Source of the DNA: Thermohalobaculum sp963822985
GTDB lineage: Bacteria > Pseudomonadota > Alphaproteobacteria > Rhodobacterales > Rhodobacteraceae
Direction of reading: 5' to 3'
DNA length: 64,000 bases
NCBI GenBank assembly: GCA_963822985.1
Contig: CAWGJU010000010.1
Span: 248,001 to 312,000 of the forward strand
The position numbers and the translations under genes were made by a program. Position 1 is the stretch's first letter; the number at the start of each line of letters is the position of its first letter. Below, one piece after another: positions 56,091-64,000 of this stretch. The notes below the pieces were generated by a model. That model made no database searches and was not told the origin of the DNA. It saw nothing but the letters and a program-made list of their open reading frames with translations.

Positions 56091-56420
56091 ATGCTGATCA
56101 CACCCGCCTATGCGCAGGCCCCGGGCGCGGGCGGCGCGGACTTCCTGACTTCGCTCGTCCCGCTCATCCTGATCTTCGTCATCTTCTACTTCCTGCTCAT
56201 CCGCCCGCAGCAGAAGCGCGCGAAGGAGCACAAGCTGATGGTGCAGAACCTCAAGCGCGGCGACCAGGTCGTGACCGGCGGCGGCATCCTCGGCAAGGTC
56301 ACCAGGGTCAAGGAAGGCGAGGAAGTCGAGGTCGAGATCGCCGACAACACCCGCGTCCGGGTCTATCGCTCGACGATCACCGCGGTCCTCGCCAAGACCG
56401 AGCCCGCAAAGGAAAGCTGA
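56091..56420 (+). CDS. yajC: Preprotein translocase subunit YajC
   Basis: A small single-helix membrane protein of the SecDF-YajC complex. 109 residues: one membrane helix (LTSLVPLILIFVIFYFLLIR) followed by PQQKRAKEHKLMVQNLKRGD and VVTGGGILGKVTRV. Intact, 8 bases before secDF. Confidence 0.96.
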   Translation: MLITPAYAQAPGAGGADFLTSLVPLILIFVIFYFLLIRPQQKRAKEHKLMVQNLKRGDQVVTGGGILGKVTRVKEGEEVEVEIADNTRVRVYRSTITAVLAKTEPAKES

Positions 56421-56428
56421 GCCGCGCC

Positions 56429-59065
56429 ATGCTCTACTTCCCCACCTGGCAGAAGATCGCGATCATCGCGATCTGCCTGCTCGGCTTTCTGTTCGCGCTG
56501 CCGAACGTCTGGTACCAGCGCGCCGACACCGCCGCGCGCGCCCAGGCCGCGATCGAGGCCGGCCGCTATGGCGGCGAGGGCCAGCCCGACCTCGCGACGC
56601 TCGAGCAACAGGCCGCGCTCTGGCCGGGCTGGCTGCCCGGCGGCGTCGTCAATCTCGGCCTCGACCTGCGCGGCGGCGTCCACCTGCTCGTCGACGTCCA
56701 GGTCCAGGAGGTCTTCGCCGAGCATCTGCAGGGCCTGCGCCGCAGCCGCCTTCGACGCGCTGCGCGAGGCCGGCATCGACCGCCGGATCGGCGTCGAGGA
56801 CGACCGCGTCGATCGTCGAGATCACCGATCCCGCCGACATGGCCCGCGCCGAGGGCGTGCTGCAGCGGGCTGGCGCGGCCGACCGGCGGCTTCGGCCTGG
56901 GCGGCGGTCGGCGCGCGCCGACACCGTGGTGACCCAGATCCCCGGGCGGCTATGCGCTGGCCCTCTCCGAGCCCGGCATGGCCGAGATCGACCGACCGCA
57001 CCATGGCGCAGTCGCTCGAGATCATGCGCCGGCGCATCGACGAGACCGGCACGCGCGAGCCGGTCGATCCAGCGCCAGGGCGACCGGCGCATCCTGATCC
57101 AGGTGCCCGGCCTCGGCTCGTCCCAGGAGCTTCTCGACATCATCGGCAAGACGGCCAAGCTCTCGTTCCACGACGTGCTTGCGGTCGGCGCCGAGGCGCG
57201 CAACGCCCGGCCCGAACGAGATGGTGCTGCAGGACGAGGAGGGCGCAGCGCTACCTGCTCGACCGCACCTCGGTGCTGACGGGCGAGAACCTCGCCGACG
57301 CGCAGCTCGGCTTCGCCCACGACACCGGGCTGCCGATCGTCAACTTCCGCCTCGATTCGAGCGGCGCGCGCATCTTCGCCGACTACACCGCCGCCAATGT
57401 CGGGCGCCGCTTCGCCGCCGTGCTCGACGACGTCGTCATCACGGCGCCGACGATCCGCGGCATGATCCCTGGCGGCTCGGGCTATATCGAGGGCAACTTC
57501 ACCGCCGAGAGCGCCACCCAGCTCGCGATCCTGCTGCGCGCCGGCGCCCTGCCCGCCTCGATCAAGGTGCTCGAGCAGCGCACCGTCGGCCCCGATCTCG
57601 GCGCCGACTCGATCCAGGCCGGCACGATCGCCTCGATCGTCTCCTCCATCGCGGTGCTGGCCTTCATGGCGCTCAGCTACCGCATGTTCGGCCTGTTCGC
57701 GAACGTCGCGCTGATCGTCAACATCGTGCTGATGTTCGCCGTGCTGTCGGCGATCGGCGCGACGCTGACGCTGCCCGGCATCGCCGGCATCGTGCTGACC
57801 ATCGGCATGTCGGTCGACGCCAACGTGCTGATCTACGAGCGAATCCGCGAGGAGTTGCGCCGCGCCCGCAGCGTCGCCCAGGCGGTCGAGACCGGCTACA
57901 AGCAGGCCTTCTCGGCCATCATCGACGCCAACGTCACGACGCTGATCGCCGCCGTGATCCTGTTCGCCATCGGCTCGGGTCCGATCAAGGGCTTCGCCGT
58001 CACGCTGTCGATCGGCCTCGTCACCTCGGTCTTCACCGCCGTCACGCTGACCCGGCTGATGGTCTCCGAGTACCTCAAGCGCGTCCGCCCCAAGACGCTG
58101 CAGGTCGAGCGCATCAAGTACATCCCCGACGAGACGCACCTCAAGGTGATGAAGTGGCGCCGGCCCTTCCTGATCGGCTCGGTCGTCGCCATCGTCGGGG
58201 CGTTCGCGCTGGTGCCCACGGTCGGGCTGAACTACGGCATCGACTTCCAGGGCGGCTCGCTCGTCGAGCTCCGGACGCCCGGGCCCGCCGATATCGGCCA
58301 GATCCGCACGATCGCCAACGGGCTCGGCCACGGCGACGTCCAGGTCCAGGGCTTCGGCGCCGAGAACGACGTGCTGCTGCGCGTGCCGGCGCCGCCCAAC
58401 GCCACGGGCGACGAGCAGAACGCCGCCGCCGAGGCGGTCGCGGCCGGGCTCGAACAGGCGATCCCCGGCACCGAGGTGCGCCGCATCGAGGTCGTCGGCC
58501 CCTCGGTCTCGGCCGAGCTGCTGCAGTCCGGCATCCTCGCCGTCGTGCTCGTCGGTCGCCGCCATCCTCGTCTACATCTGGTTGCGCTTCGAATGGCAGT
58601 TCGGCATCGCCGCGGTCGCCTCGCTGGTGCACGACGTGGCGCTGACGATCGGCATCTTCTCGATCCTGCAGATCGAGTTCAACCTGTCGATCATCGCCGC
58701 GCTGCTGACCATCATCGGCTATTCGCTCAACGACACGGTCGTCGTCTTCGACCGCGTGCGCGAGAACCTGCGGAAATACAAGGCGATGGAGCTCGCCGAC
58801 CTGATCGACCTGTCGATCAACGAGACGCTGGCGCGCACCATCATGACCTCGGCCACCACGCTGATCGCGCTGCTCGGCCTCTACTTCCTCGGGCCCGGAA
58901 GTGATCGCCGGCTTCACCTTCGCGATGATCTGGGGCGTGCTCGTCGGCACCTACTCGACCAACTTCATCGCGACGCCGCTGCTGCTCTACATGAACCTCA
59001 AGCGCGACTGGTCGACGACGACCGAGAACAAGGCCGGCGTGAAATTCGGCGGCGCCCAGGTCTGA
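56429..59065 (+). CDS. secDF: Fused SecDF protein-export subunit (about ten frameshifts)
   Basis: Uses the proton gradient to help pull proteins through SecYEG. The SecD part has GWLPGGVVNLGLDLRGGVHL, MRRRIDETGTREP, VLTGENLADAQLGF and the long clean stretch from about 57255 to 58545. SecD TM ends at VSEYLKRVRPKTLQVERIKY and runs in frame into IPDETHLKVMKWRRPFLIG, the start of SecF, with no stop or ribosome site between. SecF has GGSLVELRT, GYSLNDTVVVFDRVRENLRK and FIATPLLLYMNLKRDW. Indels, mostly extra g, lie at about 56740, 56805, 56870-56945, 57000, 57068, 57215, 57248, 58549 and 58899. Confidence 0.9.
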
Positions 59066-59165
59066 GCCGGCGCCTTGGGCCCAAATCTGAGGCCATGGCC
59101 GCTGCCCCAGGCTGACGCGCCGCCGTCAAAGCTCGCGGCCCCTCGAAGCTCAGGGAGGCGTCCGC

Positions 59166-59530
59166 ATGCGCATGACCGAGATCCAGATCGAGAGCCAGCG
59201 CCCCGTCGACGGCTATGGACCCGGCGGCTTTCGCATCGACGGCGACTGGCGCGAGGGCTCGCTGATCCTGCTGCCCTCGGGCGATCAGGCGGCTCGACGG
59301 GCCGCCGACGCCTCGAGAACCTCGCCGCGGTGCTGGCAGCGGCCGCAGAGTTCGACGTGCTGATCGTCGGCATGGGGGCCGAGATCGCTCCCCTGCCCCG
59401 CCCCTTGCGCGCCGCGCTGGAGGCCGCCGGCATCGGCGTCGAGACCATGGCGACGCCCTCGGCCTGCCGCACCTACAACGTGCTGCTGGCCGAGGACCGC
59501 CGCGTCGCCGCCGCCCTGATTGCGCTCTGA
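59166..59530 (+). CDS. Mth938/NDUFAF3-domain protein (frameshifted)
   Basis: A small DUF498/Mth938-fold protein, whose mitochondrial relative NDUFAF3 helps assemble complex I. ATG 59166 (MRMTEIQIESQRPVDGYGPG, then FRIDGDWREGSLILLPSG). After indels near 59285-59315 the rest follows (ENLAAVLAAAAEFDVLIVGM, GIGVETMATPSACRTYNVLL). About 120 residues. It often lies beside secDF or phytoene-type genes in Alphaproteobacteria. Confidence 0.82.
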
Positions 59531-59716
59531 TCGCCTACGGATCCTTCCCCATCGCGCCATGGCGACGCAACTGCGCGGGTAACGATCCTGCTACCGACGT
59601 CCGCCGCGAATTGCCGGCAGCAGTTCGGCGCTCTGTTCACCATGCCTCGACGGCACGCAACCGGGGCGCTAAGAGTCATTAACGAGATCGCAGAAAGCAG
59701 CCGACGGAGAGGACCC

Positions 59717-60332
59717 ATGGCGTTCGAACTGCCCGACCTCCCCTATCCGCACGACTGCACTCGCCTCGCGCGGCATGTCGCGCGAGACGCTGGAGTACCA
59801 CCACGACCTCCACCACAAGGCCTATGTGGACACCGGTAACAAGCTGCTGGCCAACTCGCCGCACAAGGACAAGAGCCTCGAGGAGATCGTCAAGGCCACC
59901 TATCAGCCCGGCGCGGTCAAGCAGAACGGCCTCTTCAACAATGCCTCGCAGCACTGGAACCATGCCAGTTCTGGGAGATGATGAGCCCGAGGGAGGTGAA
60001 GATGCCCTCGGAGCTGGAGAAGCGGATCACCGATGCGTTCGGCTCGGCCGACAAGTTCTACAAGGAGTTCAGCTGCCGCCGGCGGCAGCCAGTTCGGCTC
60101 GGGCTGGGCTTGGCTCGTGCGCGACAAGGATGGCTCGCTCAAGGTGACATCGACCGAGAACGGCGTGAACCCGCTCTGCTTCGACCAGCACGCGCTGCTG
60201 GGCTGCGATGTGTGGGAGCACAGCTACTACATCGATTTCCGCAACAAGCGCCCAGCCTACCTCAAGAACTTCCTCGAGAACCTGGTCAACTGGGAGAATG
60301 TCGCCGAGCGGCTGCAAAAAGCCGGTGGCTAA
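59717..60332 (+). CDS. Fe/Mn superoxide dismutase (three frameshifts)
   Basis: Removes superoxide. ATG 59717 follows GGAGAGGA (MAFELPDLPYPHD). Indels near 59765, 59968 and 60075 separate the pieces. Metal ligands are visible as His in LEYHHDLHHKAYV, His in SQHWNHA, and Asp/His in DVWEHSYYIDF. GSGWAWLV and KNFLENLVNWENV are also typical. The iron-type residue pattern (AAGGSQFGSGWAW) favours Fe, but this is not certain. About 200 residues. Confidence 0.9.
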
Positions 60333-60338
60333 GACTGC

Positions 60339-60953
60339 TCAGCGACATTGACGGTGTAGGGGCGGGGTTCGCACCCGACCCCTTACGCTCACCGGGCCGG
60401 CAATCGTCTCTTCGACTGCCACGATTGCCGCCTCGGCGTCCGGCGCCACGGTCAGGAACGCCCTGAATCGCTCCTCGGCGAACCCTTGCTCGATCGTGTG
60501 GTCGATCAGGGTCAGCAGCGGATCCCAATAATCGGCAAGGTTGACCAGCATGATAGGCTTGTCGTGCAGGCCGAGCTGACGCCAGGTCAACACCTCGATC
60601 AGCTCGTCCAGCGTTCCCGTGCCGCCGGGCAGCGCGATCACCGCGTCCGAGCGGTCGAACATCAGCTTCTTGCGCTCGTGCATCGTCTCGGTGACGAAGT
60701 ATTCGTCGATGTCGGACTTGCCGACCTCCCAGTCGACCAGGTGCTGGGGGATGACGCCGAGGATGCGCCCGCCCGCCTCCTGCATGGCGCGCGCTGCCTC
60801 GCCCATCAGCCCGCGATCGCCTGCGCCATAGACCAGCCGGTGCCCTCGGTCCGCGAGCGATGCCCCCAATCGTCGCGCCTCGGCGACGAAGAGCGCGTTC
60901 CGGCCGACCCGCGAGCCGCAGAACAGGCAAACTGAATAGCCCTGAGAAACCAT
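60339..60953 (-). CDS. LOG-family nucleotide hydrolase (cytokinin riboside phosphoribohydrolase type)
   Basis: 204 residues with the LOG signature PGGTGTLDELIE (~108-119) and the loop VCLFCGSRVGRN, then YGAGDRGLMGEAA. Such proteins cleave N6-modified AMP or AMP to the base and ribose 5-phosphate; older annotations call them lysine decarboxylases. Intact. It converges on the superoxide dismutase gene with a 6-base gap and is divergent from the LysM gene. Confidence 0.9.
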   Translation of the reverse strand: MVSQGYSVCLFCGSRVGRNALFVAEARRLGASLADRGHRLVYGAGDRGLMGEAARAMQEAGGRILGVIPQHLVDWEVGKSDIDEYFVTETMHERKKLMFDRSDAVIALPGGTGTLDELIEVLTWRQLGLHDKPIMLVNLADYWDPLLTLIDHTIEQGFAEERFRAFLTVAPDAEAAIVAVEETIAGPVSVRGRVRTPPLHRQCR

Positions 60954-61045
60954 GCGTTTTTCCGAAAGTCTTTGACCTTCTCTCCTTTACACGACAATGA
61001 TGACGTTCGGTAAAGGCATGAGGCGAGGGTCCGGCCTCGGGAACC

Positions 61046-62489
61046 ATGAAGGCGGGTGTTATCGGGGCGGTGGTCGTCAGCGGCGCCGTCGTCACTGCGA
61101 TGGCCTGGAGCCATTTCGGCCGGAATCGAGCCCCCGCCGCCCGCGGCACCCGCGCCTGAAGCCATCCAGGATGCACAGCCAAGCCGACTGGCACCCATCT
61201 CGGCACCCATCCAGGCACCCGTCCCGGCAGCACCCTCACCGGCGGCAACAGGGAGCGCGGAAGCGGACGGCCGCGCATTGCGCGACCCCGAGACGCTGCC
61301 GGCCGACGAAACCGGACCGGATCGCCGCCTTGCCGCCCGGCCCCGCGCCCGAGCATGCGGCGCGAGAGGTCGGCCGAGCCGCCGAGGGCGCCGCATTCGA
61401 GGCGACGGACACGGCTCCGCCCAGCTTCGACATTGTCCGGGTCGATCCCGACGGCCAGACGGTGATCGCCGGCAGGAGCGTCCCCAACCGTCCGGTCGAG
61501 GTGCTGCTCGATGGCGAGATCGTCGAGACGGTGCTGGCCGACGCCGGCGGCCGCTTCGTCGTCGTGGTCGCCAACGGCGCCTCGCAGGCCGTGCGCGAGC
61601 TGCGACTCCGCGCCCGCCTGCAGGATCCGCCGTTGCCGGCCTCCGGCGCTCTGGCCGTGGCGAACACGGACGCACAGACCGCGGGCGGGGGCGCGCCCGC
61701 CACCGAGAGAGCGGCACGGCCCGACCACCCATCAGTTGCCGGAGCCTTGCCGCCGGGCCCGTCGGCGCCATCCTCCGGGGATGACGGCGCTGGCCCGGCG
61801 GCCGCCTCAGCGATGCCCGGGCCGGCCACGGCCCTTGCCGGGGGGCCGCAGCCGGCGCAAGACGCCGAAGCGGGCCGGCCAGCCGCCAGCGCCGGCATGG
61901 CTCCCGCCGAATCCGGCCAGCTGCTCAGCAGCCCCGTCGTCATTCTGCCGGCCGCCACGGCCCGGCGACACCCCGGCCCTGGTTCAGCCGACGGGCGACG
62001 AGCTCACCCTGCTGCAGCCCGGCGGGCCCGCGCCCGACGGCGTGGTGCTCGACCAGCTCACCCGGTCGCCGGATGGCGCGCTCATGCTGCGCGGCAGGGC
62101 GCGGCCGCGCCACGCCGTCCGCGTCTACGCGAACGGGCGCGAGATCGGCACGGTCCCCGTTGCCGACGGCGGCTGGACCCTCACCGTGCCCGGCGCGCTG
62201 GCCGACGAGATCCGCCTCTTCCGCATGGACGAGATATCGACGGACGGGCACGGTCCAGAGCCGCGTCGAGGTGCCCTTCGCGCCCTCTGACACGCCTGAC
62301 CAGGTGCTGCGCCACCGGACGATCACCGTGCGACGCGGCGACAACCTCTGGCGCATCGCCGAGCAGCACTATGGCGAGGGCATCCGCTACAGCCTGATCT
62401 TCGGCGCCAACGGCGATTTGATCCGCGACCCCGATCTCATATATCCCGACCAGGTTTTTACGATCCCGGAGCTGGTCGAGGCAGATTAG
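61046..62489 (+). CDS. LysM-domain envelope protein with Ala/Pro-rich linkers (frameshifted)
   Basis: ATG 61046 begins an anchor (MKAGVIGAVVVSGAVVTAMA). A long Pro/Ala-rich region (about 61120-61390) leads to an Ig/BON-like module (FDIVRVDPDGQTVIAGRSVP). A second low-complexity linker and a similar module (LMLRGRARPRHAVRVYANGR) follow. The C terminus is a LysM domain (VRRGDNLWRIAEQHYGEGIR) that binds peptidoglycan. Indels near 61120, 61320, 61965 and 62250. About 475 residues. The repeated module suggests internal duplication. Confidence 0.78.
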
Positions 62490-62517
62490 GCGCCCGAGCC
62501 GGCCAGCGAGGTTCCGC

Positions 62518-64000
62518 ATGCGCCGCAACCGCCGATCGCCCGCCGGAGCGCCGGACTTCGGCCAGGATCGGCCTCGCGCCCGATCTGACGACGGTGGTTC
62601 GCGTTCTGCCCGACCTCTGGCCCGCCGGCCAGCCGGGGCTGCGCGCTCGCGTCGTGGTCTCGCTCGCGCTGCTCGTGCTCGCCAAGGCCGCGACGCTCGG
62701 CATTCCCTTTGTCTACCGTGCGGCGGTCGACAGCCTCACGCCCGGCACGGCCGCGCTGATCGCGGCGCCCATCGTGCTGGTCATCGCCTATGGCATGACG
62801 CGCTTCCTGGCGACCGCCCTGCAGCAGCTGCGCGACGTCGTCTTCGCCCGCGTCGGCCAGCACGCGCTGCGCCAGCTTGGGCCTGCGCGTCTTCCGCCAC
62901 GTCCACCAGCTCTCGCTCGGCTATCATATCAGCCGCAGGACTGGCGCGCTCAGCCGCGTCATCGACCGCGGCATCAAGGCGATCGACTTCCTGCTGCGCT
63001 ATCTGCTGTTCTCGATCGTGCCGCTGGGGCTCGAGCTCCTCGTCGTCGCGGTCATCTTCTGGATCGAGTTCGGCGTCTGGTACGCCGCCGTCCTGCTGGC
63101 GACCTTTGCGGCCTATGTCGCCTTCACCTTCAAGGTCACCGAATGGCGCGTCTCGATCCGCAAGGAGATGAACGACCAGGACCAGGACGCCTTCCAGAAG
63201 GCCGTCGACAGCCTGCTGAACTACGAGACCGTCAAGTACTTCTCGGCCGAGGAGCGCGAGACCGCGCGCTACGACCGCGCCATGGCCGCCTACCAGCACG
63301 CCGCCGTGCGCACGCAGACCAGCCTCGGCTTTCTCAACTCCGGGCCAGGCGCTGATTCTGACCGCGGCGACCGTCGCCGTCATGGCGATGGCGGCGCGCG
63401 GCGTCGATGGCGGGGACCATGACGGTCGGCTCTTTCGTCATGGTCAACACCTTCATGATCCAGATCACCGTGCCGCTGAACTTCCTCGGCACCGTCTATC
63501 GCGAGATCCGCCAATCGCTCGTCGACATGCGCGAGATGTACGAGCTGATGGAGCAGTCCGGCCGAGGTGGTCGACCGTCCCGGCGCGCCGGCCTTGCAGG
63601 TGACGCGAGGCCGAGGTGCGGTTCGAGAACGTCGCCTTCGCCTATGGCCCGAACCGGCCGATCCTGCACGACGTCTCGTTCACCATCCCGCCTGGCCGCA
63701 CGCTGGCCGTCGTCGGCCCCTCGGGCGCCGGCAAGTCCACCATCGCGCGGCTGCTGTTCCGCTTCTACGACGTGACCGGCGGCGGGGTCTTGATCGACGG
63801 CCAGGACGTTCGCGACGTCAGCCAAGGGTCGCTGCGCCGCGCCATCGGCGTCGTGCCGCAGGACACGGTGCTGTTCAACGACGCGATCGGCTACAACATC
63901 GCCTATGGCCGCGACGGCGCGACGCAGGACGAGGTGGTGGACGCCGCCCGCGCCGCGCGCATCCACGACTTCATCGCGTCGCTGCCCGACGGCTATGACA
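62518..64000 (+). CDS. Atm1/HMT1-type ABC exporter (3' truncated, frameshifted)
   Basis: A half-size ABC exporter like mitochondrial Atm1, which exports glutathione-type thiol or metal conjugates. ATG 62518, then an early indel near 62575 to the frame of VVRVLPDLWPAGQPGLRARV. The membrane domain has VGQHALRQL, FRHVHQLSLGYHISRRTGAL and ALLNYETVKYF-type SLLNYETVKYFSAEE, the Atm1 hallmark. The ATPase has Walker A VGPSGAGKST and VPQDTVLFNDAIGYNIAYG. Indels near 62877, 63347, 63410, 63560 and 63607. It runs off the window before the signature motif. Confidence 0.87.

Noticed and set aside
60972..60998. TTGACC ... GACAAT upstream of the LysM gene as a promoter.
   Set aside because: The spacer is only 15 bases and the -10 match is poor; kept out of the feature list.

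Overview
The window comes from a high-GC alphaproteobacterium. I infer this from the COQ9-family protein, the uvrC-pgsA-moaD-moaE and DUF465-purE-purK arrangements, the Tad/Cpa pilus genes, and a candidate promoter of the EcfG type (GGAAC-N16-CGTT), which is specific to Alphaproteobacteria. The species cannot be named from the sequence. No tRNA, rRNA, CRISPR array, transposase or integrase was recognised.

Layout. 0-6.6 kb is the end of a Tad pilus locus (cpaE, cpaF, tadB, tadC, two TadD-like TPR lipoproteins, prepilin peptidase). 6.6-9.9 kb holds a phosphodiesterase and an envelope pair: an OmpA protein with BON-like repeats and a membrane-anchored coiled coil. 9.9-14.4 kb runs leftward: an SDR of the pteridine-reductase type, uvrC, pgsA, moaD, moaE. 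14.5-21.9 kb is mostly housekeeping (DUF465, purE, purK, COQ9, rpsU with promoter and terminator, a phosphatase). Inside it lie an unrecognised low-GC secreted protein and a pair of a ClpP-like envelope protease with a membrane coiled-coil protein. 22-30.4 kb is an acyl-CoA catabolic island around an IclR regulator. 30.5-43 kb is accessory: DUF2189, AI-2E exporter, a three-gene type III polyketide operon with a near-perfect EcfG promoter, a GSP39-type stress SDR, and marR-emrA-emrB, followed by rpe and a DUF482 acyltransferase. 43-46.3 kb encodes the inner-membrane half of a type I secretion system. 46.7-55.9 kb has an MlaC-like protein and a leftward operon of FAD oxidoreductase, acyl-CoA dehydrogenase, a Liv-type ABC importer and an aspartate-dehydrogenase homologue. 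56-64 kb has yajC, a fused secDF, an Mth938-type protein, Fe/Mn superoxide dismutase, a LOG-family hydrolase, a LysM protein and the start of an Atm1-type exporter.

Quality warning. About two dozen genes are broken by single-base frameshifts, mostly one extra base that doubles its neighbour. They cluster at 0-6, 25-30 and 43-64 kb, while 9.4-25 and 30.5-43 kb are almost clean. They hit essential genes such as secDF, so I treat them as sequencing or assembly error and report such genes as one CDS spanning both frames.

The most interesting items are the EcfG-linked polyketide operon, the ClpP-like protease/membrane coiled-coil pair, the OmpA protein with internal repeats, and the eight-gene importer-dehydrogenase operon.
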